From Ooceraea biroi (taxonomy: Eukaryota > Arthropoda > Insecta > Hymenoptera > Formicidae), in NCBI RefSeq assembly GCF_003672135.1, contig NC_039506.1:5146001-5210000 (forward strand): 64,000 bases of DNA. The letters are read 5' to 3'. This document shows positions 51,542 through 64,000 of the stretch, one piece after another. The notes under the pieces were generated by a model that searched no databases, was not told where the DNA came from, and saw nothing but the letters and a program-made list of their open reading frames with translations. The position numbers were made by a program, and so were the translations under genes. Every line of letters starts with the position of its first letter. The stretch's first letter is position 1.

Positions 51542-51584
51542 GACCGTTCCTTGACGGCGGGTCACTCGCCGTCAAGGAACGGTC
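51542..51584. repeat. Perfect 18-bp-arm hairpin
   Basis: GACCGTTCCTTGACGGCG, a 7-base loop (GGTCACT) and the exact complement. No mismatch. It is GC-rich, in a GC-rich island inside the probable EML intron. Confidence 0.8.
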
Positions 51585-51946
51585 GTGAGAGAATCGAAAT
51601 TACGTCAAAATCATTCGGAAACGGAAGAGCAAAAATATTTTAATTCCTATGTATAATATGCTTTCTTTTTTTTGTTACGTTCGGGAACCATGTGGAAGAA
51701 TTCTAATTTACCGTTCTCGGAGCGAAAGATGTGCGCGTCTTATGGATTATTATTATTATACAGACGATTCACAATCGCAATAGCTTCTTTGATCTGAGAG
51801 ACGATAACTCGCGTCGGACTGCGAGTGAGATCGTAAACCATCAAGTCTCGCGCGTATCCTGGCCATATTCGCAGAGTAATGCACTCACCGTGTCCCAGTT
51901 CGCGATAATGCACTTCAGATCTCTTTGCGTTTCCGACACACATTCG

Positions 51947-51976
51947 CTCGAGCGGGCTCGAGCGGGTACGAGCGAA
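51947..51976. repeat. 10-bp tandem CTCGAGCGGG
   Basis: Two exact units and a diverged third. Confidence 0.6.
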
Positions 51977-53513
51977 GAGTGGATATCGATAGTTGCGAAC
52001 GCGTAAAAGCGGAGTGCCGTGAGACGCAAAAATGGAGCCGGTTACGATGATGATGATGACGCGAGATGAGACATCTCGAATGATTGAGAAATCGCGCGAA
52101 AGCGGAACGCGGCAGAGGATGCGCGAAAGCAGGCGAAAAATTTATTTACTGCTTATCCATTTTTCACTTCAAAAAGCATTAAGGAAGAATCCGAAGATTA
52201 AAGAACGTGTTTTTCGACCACATTGCTTCATAATATAATTGTAAATTTATATAGCATTGTTTAATCATTCAAGAAAACATTGTCTGTGAATAATTTGTTA
52301 TACGAATAATGTTCTTTACTAATAACTACTTTCTACTAGAAAGACAATGTTTTTTTCTTCTACCTTCTACTAGACAGTAATTATTAGTAATTAACTAAAA
52401 GTAAAAATAAAAAAGCTAGAAAGTTTCTAAGCTGCCTTATTTTTGAAGAATTTGGGTTAAACTTAAATTGCACAAGTACCTTATATTTTCATGATAGATA
52501 GAAAATAGGAAAGGCCATCGTACACTTGATTGTGTTCGTTATCAGAAACTCTTAAGTAATGAATCTTGCATTCGCGATATCTTATCGATATAAAAGTCTG
52601 TTGCTTGTAGTCTCTTCTTACAGCGATTGCAGCGTAAACACGAAAGGTGCAACGCGTCCTACATTCTGCTGGTGATTTTCTTTGTGCACGCACACGATCA
52701 CGTATCGCCATTCGTTTTCATTGGCCAAGGTCGTTATATACATTGACTCCTTTCGAGCGAAATCGCCGACGATTCATGCTCGCGGGCAAAAACATACCAT
52801 GGAAAAATGTGCACGTTTAAAAGTTACGAGATTTTGTTGTTCACGGTTGTGCGATTGGCGCTTACGTAAGGCCAAACACACTCGTTAGTCTAGTGCTAGA
52901 GGGGAAGTCCAAACCACGAATCGAATTACCGTATCGATATACGGAAGAGATTTGCGGAGGAATTTTTATATATGCGAAATTTCCCAGAGTTGATTTAGTA
53001 ATATAAAAAGTACATAAACTGCAGTCAATTATAATATGGATAAACTGAAAACAGACCATGTTTTCACACGTGTTTTGCATTGCATATAAAATTCATTAAA
53101 GTAATATTTTACGTTCCGACAGACTAAATTTTACGTTTCGGCTAAAGTATCAATTAAAGTATGATATATTGCCTACTCATAATTATTATCATACTTCTAA
53201 TCTAATCTTCAGTTTATTACTGGATTATTTTCCCGGATGTGTAACAAACACTTTCGTTGTATACAAAACCAACGATCGTTTTCGAGCTGCATATATTCAA
53301 CCGTCAGAAATTTCTGACAGTATCCTCAGCTGAGACCATTGTCTTGAAACAATGATCTCGGCAGGCCGCGATCCGGCAACTACGGGAACAATTAATAGGA
53401 AGACGCGATCGGAAGTAGCGCGTGCGATATTTCGATGAGCTGGGAATAGAATGTGCACGCAACGTAAGCTCGTTCGACCCGCCGTAATGCGCAGTTTTTT
53501 TTTTCATTTGCAG

Positions 53514-53618
53514 ACGCGGGGTCTTCAATCGAGACGCTGCACAAGTATGAAAAGGAAAGTCCGGAGTCGACGATGCGCGTAAACGGGCATTCGGAGCACA
53601 GTGCGAGGCAAGAAATGG
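53514..53618 (+). CDS. EML-like gene, upstream (possibly cassette) exon
   Basis: A T-rich tract and CATTTGCAG precede 34 codons (GSSIETLHKYEKESPESTMR, VNGHSEHSARQEM). The donor is ATGG|GTAAGA. The phase is 1 on both sides, so skipping preserves frame. The last G plus AT of the next exon makes Asp. Confidence 0.75.
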
Positions 53619-56600
53619 GTAAGATTGAGCTTTCCACGATGTAGCAGTACCACCGTGACGAATCGCTGATTAAAAATCGCGACAAAGTGCCGGCGGCGTC
53701 CGTTCCTTCGTCGCAGCAATTAGAGCGTACTCCCAATCGAGCGCAATCGCGAAGCGGCCTACAAGATTCAGGATCCGATAGCGAAGTAAGAGGACGATTG
53801 AAGGAAGGATAGAAACGTAGAAAGGATCGCGGGTTCCTCTCTCCAGCCGAGTGACAAATCGCTCGTGATTGAACGCTGGAGGCCACGTCGAGTTCGATGA
53901 GATCCTCGCGCGCGCAAGGACGACGGTGGTTGAAACATGGCGGCGAATCGCGAGACAATGCGCGCTCTCGCACACGCACACGCAGCATCACGTAGCATCG
54001 TATTATTGTTCGCGGCACGGTGGCACTTGTTACATAAGCCATTCAAGGTGGCACGATGACGTTACTCGAAGGTGCGCCCGGAGAGCTCATCCTGTTCTTT
54101 CATTAATAATGATCGTCCAGCGAGGCTCTTCGGCCGCCTCTGAAACGCGCGCGGCCTAACGGTGCCTTTGGAATTTCACGAAATTCCTCGCCTTCGGCTT
54201 CTGCTGTCTCTGGCTGAGCTACTTGCACGGCGAACATCCTCGATCCACTTACCACAAAATGGCATCACTCTCGCGCTTCTCGAGGAAAACGCTGATCGGT
54301 TTTCCATAGGGAAATCGTCTTGCCCAAACGCGCGATTGAGTGAAAAATTTATTTCTGTCGTTGAGAAAATTGTTCTTTAATTTTATATTAGTAGCGTACG
54401 TGCTCGAACAAGATCAAATGGATGAAACGTAGCAAATATGGACGAGTAAGAAGTTTGAGGAAGTAAAAGTGTCAACTAAAAACACTTTGCGAGTGAAAAT
54501 ATCCTTTTAGATGGCAAGGAAATAAGTATTAAATTCTATCATAATTATTTTATTGCATTTTTTTATCGTAAAATTATTTGATCCAAAACGATAAAGAGTA
54601 TCGGAAAATTTAATGTAAATGAGGGATCGAATGGATGTATCCATAAAATATACGATATCGTTCGGCTAGATTACGTTTGAAAGAGCTCATCTCGCATCAG
54701 TAATCAATATTGACGTAACGCGAAGTGAGAGCATGCAATTTATGTAACACTCATTAAGTTTGCTTTGTTATTAACATGCTTAATTTGTGTGCAATTCTAC
54801 TGAACTAGTCATTCTGAACGCCCACATATCGATTCATTGATTCTGTCTAAAAATATCGTCGATAACCGACCTTCGGTCGATTATGTTAATATCAATTTTA
54901 TTTGAAGATGTTGCATACGAAATACAATAGACTTATAAAAATTATCTTTACTAAACTATAGATATATCAGATGGATATTTTTGTAACTAATAATTTTTAA
55001 AAATTTACCAACAGAAAACAAATATTTACATTATTTACTGTATATCTTTTATCAAATGAAAAATGAATAACTGATAAATAATTAAGAAAATATAAAAAAG
55101 AGAGACAGTTATACTTGAAATGCAAAATATAAATTTCTTTGAATTACAATCTTGATAATAATTTTTTGAATAACTCAGCGTGACGTTTTGTCGTTTCTTG
55201 TCGCTTTCGTGACAATATGCGCAATCATTATGCAACCTGAAAGTTCGTGAAAGCCGAGATAGCACGCTGAGAAGGGGATACTTTCGTGTAGCGCGATGTA
55301 ATTAAGATCGCATTGTCTTCCAAGCAATTTATTATTCAGAAAGAGAGTTTCGGAGTAATTTTAGAAGCTGATAGATTTGCATCGGTACTTGTCTCGCGTT
55401 ACAGCGTTTCGGTCTCTCCGCTGGAATCTTGTCGAAGACTTATATAACGCACACTATTATAATTTCGACATAAAATTTTCAATAAATCGTGTGATTCCCG
55501 TTAACAATAAAAATATAAGAGTAACAAAAAGTATTCGAAACAATAATAATAACTCAACGAAGATATGTTGTTTAAAGGTTTTGAAGAATCGTAGAATTTT
55601 TCATAATTTTATTGCATAGAGCATTATCAGTATGTGATATTATCGATCGCTCTTGGACAACTACGATCAAAAATCACGAGAATTCTGCAAAATTTGATTT
55701 ACTTCTCTTGTTTCCGTTTCTCGTGTGTCAATTCTGTTGAAATGGCAATTTTGCAACAAAGGCTCGAACTCCACCCTGCAATATATCGCGTCAATTTATC
55801 AGCTAGCATCCTGATAGCGGCCTAGAAATGATGTAATGACGACGTTTTTAATGGTCTAGTTCAGCCGATATAGGATAGAACCATTTCAAAGAATTGCAAG
55901 GGTGCGCCGTTATACAGGATATGAAACGTCGTTTATTTAGGACGATCGCGAAGGGAGAATCAGGCACGCAAAATCAGAACTGCCAGATAATTTATTGACT
56001 AAGCCACCTAATGTTGTACAAGACTGATCAGTTTCGAGAGACACGTCTTTATAAAAACAATCAAAGAAGAGTTTTTATTTAAAACAATTAAAATATATGA
56101 TTCCTAAGAAAATATTTATGCGATCAAATTATTAGACACAGTTTTTAAAACTAACTAAAAATTCCTGGAGCGTCTACAGCCGAACAGAAACACTCGCGAT
56201 AAATTCAAAAGCCGTTTCTCTCCATAAATAAGAATTATAGCACAAAAGGTCGGGGATATCGAATGCTCACGGATCGGCTGAAACTTCGGCGTCAAGGTAA
56301 CCGTCGTGCGATTAAACGGTGATTAATTTTCCCAGACAAAACCCGCTTGATGCCGGCTCGGCAATCTCTCGTATCGCGCACTATGTATTACGTTCCGTCC
56401 GCCAGTCAATGGCACGGTGTAGCTCGCCGTCATCTGGATCATCTCGACTATCTAGACCGTATTGATCGCGGCCTAAGCAGCTGTAGCTGCTCTGACAGTA
56501 ACGTTGGGGCGGCCGCACGGAAAACACACGTGTTATACGAACAGCGGTGCGACGTGCTCGGACTCGGCGTCCCTCTCGATGGACAAAGGGCATCGCTGAA

Positions 56601-59600
56601 ATCGAGTGGACGTAATCGGGTGGTGCAGGTCGCACAGATGACTTCCGGTCGTTTTCTCCGGGGCGGAAGCGTCCCGAGCGTCGGTTCTGTTGGTCGCGCC
56701 TCCGACTTGGCCATAAAAATCCCGCCGTCAGCAGGTTCGACGAGTTCCGCTCGACTCCGATCGTGATCGATCGGTTTTATTTTTGCGTACGGAAATGTTC
56801 CACACGGCGAGCCACGCACTCGCTCGTTTTACCCGTTTTGCGTTCTTTCTTGCACGTGTGATAAGTGAAAGGTATCGTAATTATCAGGGTTGGTTTCCCC
56901 GTGTCGTTTACCGCGGAAGTGACTTCAGTGGCGTCGGTGGCGGGTTTTGTTGCTCTCAGAGGGTGTTGCACGTTGTGGTGGACATCAATCGCGGATAATT
57001 CCGCTTTTCTAGTGCATGGAAAATTTATGTTGTTTGCATTCGCCATGTTTCGAAGCGTTTGGGGAATAATTTAGGGTAGTTTGCAACGGATTCTCTTGTG
57101 TTTGGTGGTTTTTTTTTTAATATTTAAAACATTATTATTTAATAGAGTATGATAAATCCTATGTTGTTTTATTTTTATTTTCGACTGTGTTTCTACTTGC
57201 TGCCAATTTTATTTACTCTAAAAATATGTTAGTATAGTTTGTTATCGTTCAATTTGAAACGTTTATTAATTTTAAAATGTTTATCAATTCTTTGGAATAG
57301 TGACTAGAATATAAATAATGTTGCTTAGCGATTTAGATTGTGTTCCATGTTTTAAAGATTAAATTTTCCTTGAATTTTCTTTTTATGTTTTATATGGCAG
57401 ACTGCAAGATTATATTTAAATTTATTATAAAGATTGCATATTTATGTTCCATGTTTACGACGCGATAATTTATGATGCGACAGTCTTTCTTTCCTGCAAT
57501 TCGCTGTTAGTATTTCATATTTCCGAATAAATTATATTTGATCGGTATTCGAGAATTATCAGTCACGGGAACAATGTTAGGTGAATATATTATATATATA
57601 TGGATGGTTTCTCTTTCTTATCAATGCGTGCAGTTATCACTAGCCAAAAGAGTGACGTTTCATAAAATATTCACATTTAAAGCCAGTTAAATAAATATCG
57701 TATGCATGAAACACAAGTCCACGTGCAATAAATTCCAGTGATAAATTTTTGCTTTGTGATTAACGGGACTTTGCAGACTTTGCCTGCGATCGAATGCTTC
57801 GTATCGAGAATATCTTTCCTTATAGACATTTCTGTTAATGTATGTCTCGTCATAAAAGAGCTGCTTCTGGTTCACTGTATCATCGATCACAAGTGGTTTT
57901 TTCCTGAAAAGAGTTGAAAATACGAGACACAAAGAGGTGGTCATGTAAGCGCGAGGGTAAAGAGCCTACGGTCGATTATCGTTCATCTCGTCGAGTGGTT
58001 ATCGCATCTTCCAGCGGGGAAAGCACCGATGCGGACGAAGAGGAGTACAAGTTCCACGTTTCTCTTCTCGGGCTCTACGCGAAAGATACGTGCGCTTACA
58101 TAACTTGCACGATATCCCAGCAAATATCACGCGAAACGTAAACGCGATCGCTAAGTAGCTCGCTTTCAGCATTTCATGCTGTCGCTCTTATCGCGTTTAC
58201 TAATCGACCGACAAGAGTCACACTCGTACCTAGTACCTTTTGCATTATTAAGGCGAATTGTTACGGACTTTACAACTGTACCGATTTGCATCCGCGTCTC
58301 AGCTGATTTCAACCAGAGAGACGTATTGCACCAGGCCCGAGTGTGTTGATCGCGGTATTCCCGGCCGAGGTGAAAAAATCCGACGATTTTACGGTAACGG
58401 TGTGTATTTACGTATACGGGAATGCATATTTATAGACGTTAAAAACGTCGCTTACATTTCGATAAGATCACGCATGAATGTAAATTCTTGCTTTACCTTT
58501 AAAGTACGTCCATTCGTACGTGGAACATTAGCGACTAACGACGTTCGACCTGGAGAATGTCACCGACACAACACGTCTGCGTGCTGAGTTCACGTAACAC
58601 ACTCGGCGTGTTCGGATTCTCGCCATTCGCGATCGCGTTTCAGTTTCGACAACATCTAACGCTGGGAAATCGCGTTCCGCTCAATAATCCCATCGCCTCC
58701 TGGTTCTCGTAATTCTTTTCTTATTACCGCCTTGACGAAAGAATCGCGCTAACTCGATGACGTGATACTTCCACGTGCTAATTGCCGAGTGTTAATTGAT
58801 GCTTAAATTACCGAGTGAGTGATGGCGACGCTTGTTAGTCTTGTGAAATTGTACTCGCTCGCATCTCTGCAAAAAGACCTAATTAATATTATGTCACACG
58901 ATTCATAATCCCGTATGCTCTTCCCTTCAGTCTATTATAAGTTACAAAGCTGCTAAATTAATTTTGCGAAGTTTAGATTACAGCTTCCGGTTTCTGACAA
59001 GTATATGCAAAGAAGATAATTAATTTAATGTAATAAATTTACATCTCTGTTGAATGTCAAGAAAATAACATAACAAAATATATAAAAACTCAGAAGAAAA
59101 AAACAGATGAACGAAAAGCGACAAAGAAATTGGATTTAAATGTGGCAAAGATCTTTATTCCTTATCACAATGACAATATGTACGAATAACGAGATAAAAT
59201 TATTCAGTAATTAAACATTTTCACGAGACACAGACGCCTTTGTTCAGAATAGTTATTAACATCGTAGAATTTCCGTAACCGAGATTCTCCTCCGCAATTA
59301 ACGTGTTCCTCATGCGTTTAGGCATTCTTTCCATCGCATCGTTTCTCTTGTCCTTGCGTCGCTCAAATTGTGCGTGACAGCAATTCCGTTCACAAATCTT
59401 ATCGACTTTCATTTATTAGCAGATAAACGATTAGTCATTGCAAACGAGTAAAATCATCATAGGGAAAGAACTTAGGGAAAACGGAGACTACCTAGAAACA
59501 TTGTTTCGTGGAGGAATTGTTCAATTGTTTCATTTGGTGAAACGAAAGACATGCTGGCCGAGAGTGCGTTAGCTTTGTTTGTGCCCGTTAATCAGTTCAA

Positions 59601-62600
59601 TTGAATAACGTATTAATACTCCGGGGTCATCGCGAGGGTTAATCGCAATGTCCACGCCGGACACGATGGATACCATCGACGAAGCGGAGCAAGCGTGGCG
59701 TGAGTATAAAAATAAAAAAAATATATTCGTCGTTTCTCTAGGCGCCGTCTCTCTAGACGCTCTCTCGCGGAAAATTGGCGATGAGTTCGTTGACGAAGTC
59801 GCTTTCTATTAATAGAGGTCAATCCAGTTAATAATATAACGTGTCTGAATAAATTTAGCAAAAGAAGAGTATCTGTTTTTGTGTAACTTTTAGCAGAAGT
59901 TATCTATGAGATTTTATATAGCGTGTGTGAACATTCGCATTATCACAAAAAATAATTAAAAGTTACCTCTGTGGAAAGTTAGCTACAAACATTCTGAAAA
60001 TTTTTAATAAATTTTGTAGAAACAACTCTCGGTTGCAAATGTTCGCATACTCATGTAAGTTGCATATTATGATAAATTGATTCGGTTTTATTGTATCGGT
60101 GATTAATTACTCACGGACAATGTAACAACGCAACCGCGTAAGCCTGCCGATGATTTATTGGAACTTGACTCTTACGTGGATGTGCCGGCTTTGGTTTAAT
60201 ATATTCCATCAATTGTAAATCGCCCGGCATCACACGACGCATGGCAGTAAATCGTATGACAGCGTTCTCTTATTGCACGCACTGTTTGTGGGTATGGTAG
60301 AAGTATGGAAGTATTCGGCCGATAGGCACGCAAAATTAAACGCACAGCAACGCATGCAGAATTCATGAGTATCGTTACCACGTGGTTCACTCGGTATCGG
60401 ACGTCACGATACGAAAAAAAGAGTTTAATTTTTATCTCAGCCACGCGTGTATGCGTGTAGTGTGTGCGAGCACCGTGACCCAGTTTGCTCTATTTCTGCG
60501 TAAAAATGCTCGTAAGCGGGCATTCTTTCCACATGCTAGATAACCAGGACATATCGCACGCTCCTTCATCGCCGGCCGATCCGCTATAATATTTGGACTT
60601 ATCCATAGCGGACTTATCCATCTACTGTGTGCGACATTGTAAATTGCCAATGCTATCGAACTGTGAGGTTCAGTCGGTCTATTTATCATGCGATAAGAAT
60701 GATATTAGAGCGTGTCTAGTGATGCTACGCACGTTTGACGTTTTACTCTCGGAGCAGCAAAAGAGATGTATTTGTTATATTTATAATAATATTACATGTT
60801 AATTTTTAATATTTCTTGTTCAGTATTCTAAAGAAATAATCATGTAAGCGATGAGATCTATTGCATCGTTATGATTTTCATTTTTTATTATCAGAAATGT
60901 TATACATACACTTTCTCTTTAAACAAGTGTTAGATATATTTTCTGCTTTTATGTATATATAATTATTTATTGTCGTTTACATTATTCTCTCATTGGTAAT
61001 AATAGCAGAAGAGGCACTGAGCCGTTAACAGATATTGATCAGGAAAACCGTCGCGTTCTTACAACATTGTGAATCGGAATTCTCTATTGCAGATGAGATG
61101 CTGGAGTGCGAGACCGGGTCTCTTTTGGACAGAGTTGCGGACCTCGAGAGGCAATCCTTGGCGCAGAAGGACGAAATAGTTTGTCTTCGCGCTACTCTAG
61201 CGGACGCATTAAGGCGGATCGCCCAGCTCGAAGGGAGAGAAAAACGGGAAGATGAGAGGAACGAGAGAAGAAACGAAAGGATGGTGTCTTCACCCTTGAG
61301 AAACGGCCATGTACCTCTCAGAAGTAAGTTGGCAAAGTTAGATATCGATTATGGAAGCCTGTTAATTCTGCGATACCTTAATTCCAATTAAGGTACGTAA
61401 TTCGGGTTTATATACAATCCTATGTTTTCCATATAAGGAATAATCGCTATTCGTTTAAAGTTGCGTGAATTCAAATATGTATAAATCGAAGTGACTGCAT
61501 TGATGACGTCATCTGGGAGTGGTGTGTTATGTACATATCTTTATAACGATTAAAGAAATTGAAAACTGAATAAATGTCTGATGAACGATGATGGGGGATC
61601 ACGGTAATCGGTGATCTTTTAATCATAGTGGGAGAATGTTTTTTTATAAATTGGAACTTATAATACATTTTCTTTATCCTATAAAAATTCTAAATTATCT
61701 CTTTTTTTCTTCATGTACAATCAATCAAGCAAGTACAACAGTATTCTTTTCTTCTTTTGCTTGGGACACACAATGATTGTATTCCACATCAAGGATCATG
61801 GTTTTACCCTGACGTATAATATCATATCGCATTCGGGGAGATCGCGGCGAACGAGTACATCGTGATGTTGCGAGGCGCAAATTAATACGTCGACATAAAG
61901 TGCGAACGGCGATCGCGCACGACATGCAACTTAAGTCAGGCGTGCGTTGCCGGCGGACTTGTGCACGGATCTACGTCTAGAGTTTCGATCGCGACAGCGG
62001 AATCGCGGATGCGAGGAGCCACGCGAAGATCGAGCGTTCAGGTCTACGGGTCTGGAAATGAAGGGTGCTGTACCTGTTGGCACGCGACGACTTAAGGTCA
62101 CGTTCGGTTTCGCTCGCCAGGAATCCAGAAATTCACTCACGAACGTGAATGGATTCGTAATTGTTCGTCGGTCTTCGATTCATTGTCAGACCTTGATAGG
62201 AGCCAAATGATATTCAGGTCAGCACTTGAATTCGCCGACGAATTCGAAATGAAAAGGAGAAGAAATAATATGTGCATCAAACATTGTCGTAGAAAATTTA
62301 GATATTATATTATAAAGTATATATTGAAAATAAAGATTGATTGTTGGTTGCAGTTTTTGTTAAAAAATATATGAGATCGTTTGATAGAAAATAATTAGTA
62401 TTTAAATATTTTTTATGGATTTAGAAGTAATCATGATAATTTAGACGAAAGATGATTTTAGAGAAGAAATCTTCCTTGCATATGTTTGTTTAATATTTAT
62501 TTAATTATTCTCTTGCATGTTTTACATCTGAAATTTAACAGAGCTATTTTCTTCTTTATTATAATATTAAAGGGTTTACGGTAGCTTTATCTACATTTGT

Positions 62601-64000
62601 ATCAGATATCTTTAAACAAAGTTTCATTTTTGCTAAATCTTCTTTACTGCTACGATAATTAAGAAACAATTTCGTGAGGATCACAAAAAAGTTCCATGAA
62701 GAAAGGAATGTGATTGAAACGAGACTGCAAGAATTCTTATCCCACGCTCGTTAATTTCCTCGTGCAATCACCATGCTCGCTCACGAAACTGAATAGTTCT
62801 CTAATTATCCTTCGCGGTTTGCCTTCCCGCGATTGAAAGTACGTGAATATTCGTTTGGTCTCCCGTCAGATGATCAGCGGGAAATGAAAACAAGAATTGC
62901 TGACGTGCATATATTATCACGCTGACAGCGCTATTAGCTCGATGCAATTGATGAACGCAGAAGAGTTGTAATACACGCGGAAGACACTCTGAATATCGCG
63001 CACCGTTACACTGCAATTGAAACCCAATCATGCGTTTTACGTTTCGCAAGTTACATCGAGCATTACATGATATTCGATGTTCAACGTAATCTCGCTAAAG
63101 TTTAGCGGAGCTCTTCTTACATTAACACAATCGATATTTGGAGAAGAATATTATTCTCTGTGCTTCGTTATTTCAGTTTTTTAATTACTTTTTCGCATGG
63201 ACGTATTTTAAATACTGGAACAGATTAAATTTTAATGTAGTGTTTCAGAATTGTAATGATAATTACTTCTTTATATCGTTCGTGCGACACAATCTGATAA
63301 GAACACGCTAAAAATTCTCAGTACATCAATCATGCTAAATTTATACGCATAATGAAAAAATTCCGCAAATATCCAAGATATTTATCCGCAAAGTGCAAAA
63401 GTAGACTGTTACTAGGTCACACATAGGTCTTATGAAATATGTATAACATCATTCTTGAAAAACAAGGCATTAGTATGCTCGGACGTGCGTGAACAAATAA
63501 TAACGTCACGATTGTTAGCTTAACTTTTGACATAGCGAACGACAAAATATTCTTAATTCTCTTGGGATGCTCAGAGTGAGAGGAAAAGTTGTTTTTAGGT
63601 AGTCAAAATTCGGTGCCACAGAAGGACCTGAGGCTGCGCCAGAGCAGCGGACTCAGAAATTCCTCTTCCTCGGGATCGTCGCAGGATGTCCGCGACGCGA
63701 CGTCCAGTCCAAGACGACCTGTCAGTTACGTGCATCCCTCTCAACTCCCTCAAAGGTGAGAGTCACATTAAAACCTGCAACTTGTGTCTATAAACTGTAA
63801 ATTGTGTCTGAAAGCTAACCCAAAGAGATTTGAGATCGATTTGCAAGCTTTACAGATTGGTGAACAAATCTGCAAGGATTTCTGTTTTCTGTTTGTTGCA
63901 ACAAGGATCTTAAACGTAGTTTTATATGCACTTCATGCGTAGAATTTCATACGTAAAATACCGTTCTTGTTTTAGTTAATTGCTTCTTGTTTCAGGAGAT
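53514..64000 (+). CDS. EMAP-like microtubule-associated protein (EML family), 5' part, runs off the window
   Basis: Gene-level entry. The spliced exons encode AGSSIETLHKYEKESPEST, then a coiled coil (LLDRVADLERQSLAQKDEIV, CLRATLADALRRIAQLEGRE), an Arg/Glu-rich segment and a Ser-rich basic linker. The coiled coil closely follows the N-terminal trimerisation domain of EML1-4 (pattern DR..LE....Q.DEI..L...LAD.LRR). In known EMLs this region trimerises and, with the basic linker, binds microtubules; a HELP motif and tandem WD40 propellers follow and would lie beyond 64000. The start codon is not settled: an earlier phase-1 exon is needed. Confidence 0.82.
53619..61092 (+). other. EML-like gene intron
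   Basis: 7.5 kb. Islands at 53.6-54.4, 56.3-57.1 and 57.9-58.8 kb could hold alternative promoters; no exon with a good acceptor, frame and donor was found. Confidence 0.6.
61093..61323 (+). CDS. EML-like gene, coiled-coil exon
   Basis: Acceptor CTATTGCAG. It encodes EMLECETGSLLDRVADLERQ, the rest of the coiled coil and an Arg/Glu-rich run ending SSPLRNGHVPLR. The donor AGAA|GTAAGT leaves one base, completed by GT of the next exon as Ser. This is the best family evidence in the gene. Confidence 0.9.
61324..63598 (+). other. EML-like gene intron
   Basis: 2.3 kb, AT-rich with one GC-rich patch at about 61.8-62.2 kb. Nothing coding is supported. Confidence 0.7.
63599..63755 (+). CDS. EML-like gene, Ser-rich linker exon
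   Basis: Acceptor GTTTTTAG. It encodes QNSVPQKDLRLRQSSGLRN, a Ser-rich part and PRRPVSYVHPSQLPQ. The donor CAAAG|GTGAGA leaves two bases of Arg. The composition fits the basic linker between coiled coil and HELP motif in EMLs. Confidence 0.88.
63996..64000 (+). CDS. EML-like gene, first bases of the next exon
   Basis: The acceptor TTCTTGTTTCAG ends at 63995. The following G completes Arg from the previous exon and AGA starts the next codon. The exon continues outside the window. Confidence 0.65.

Larger units (their letters stand above)
38036..53513. other. Long non-coding stretch upstream of, or intronic to, the EML-like gene
   Basis: AT-rich DNA with the foldback element, the hAT-like MITE and GC-rich islands at 40.4-41.4, 43.9-44.5 and 50.9-52.1 kb. 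If the 38.0-kb exon is real, this is a 15-kb first intron. Confidence 0.5.

Noticed and set aside
56347..56766. 139-codon plus-strand frame in a GC-rich island
   Set aside because: No splice signals or domain; more likely promoter or UTR-type DNA.
57914..58141. Possible exon with an acidic SSSGESTDADEEEYKF stretch and an upstream TTCCAG
   Set aside because: No usable donor follows and the frame opens from a non-ATG codon.
1..64000. CRISPR arrays, operons, bacterial or viral genes
   Set aside because: No regularly spaced repeats with unique spacers, no tightly packed genes and no reverse transcriptase, integrase or capsid-like frames; all firm genes are intron-containing and eukaryotic.

Overview
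The window looks like nuclear DNA of an insect, most likely a hymenopteran and quite possibly an ant. The genes are split by GT..AG introns from about 75 nt to about 15 kb. AT-rich background alternates with CpG-rich islands, and the one tRNA gene is eukaryotic in form (split A/B boxes, T-run terminator). Organism assignment is inference from these traits; no marker gene settles it.

Three protein genes and one tRNA gene can be supported. (1) A plus-strand gene at 16.77-29.73 kb has 15-16 coding exons whose splice phases all match. It encodes a protein of about 1,150 residues: a Pro-rich N-terminus, a long Gln/Ser-rich low-complexity middle, predicted helical/coiled-coil segments and a C-terminal SAM domain ending in -IYVV. 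It looks like a cytoplasmic scaffold; I do not recognise a gene name. (2) A minus-strand, four-exon gene at 33.33-36.59 kb encodes a complete, secreted 159-residue NPC2/ML-domain lipid-binding protein. (3) A tRNA-Ser(CGA) gene lies on the minus strand at 37.45-37.53 kb. (4) The 5' part of a plus-strand EMAP-like (EML family) microtubule-associated protein gene runs off the right edge. Exons at 53.5, 61.1, 63.6 and 64.0 kb carry its trimerising coiled coil and basic Ser-rich linker; the WD40/HELP part lies beyond the window. A tiny candidate first exon sits at 38.0 kb.

Layout: 1-16.7 kb has no firm gene, only microsatellites, a Harbinger-like MITE, a near-perfect 122-bp palindrome and GC-rich islands that may hold the upstream promoter of gene 1; 16.8-29.7 kb gene 1; 29.7-33.3 kb its 3' UTR and intergenic AT-rich DNA; 33.3-36.6 kb the NPC2-like gene; 37.4-37.5 kb tRNA-Ser; 38-64 kb mostly EML intron or upstream DNA, with a 935-bp foldback transposon, a small hAT-like MITE and a perfect 18-bp-arm hairpin.

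The genes do not form a pathway. The most unusual structure is the intron at 28,559-28,952 of the SAM gene: almost all of it is one inverted repeat that would pair donor with acceptor, so it may be a transposon-derived intron. Next are an in-frame alternative terminal exon of the same gene at 18.1-18.4 kb and the 42.4-kb foldback element with four internal ~118-bp tandem repeats.
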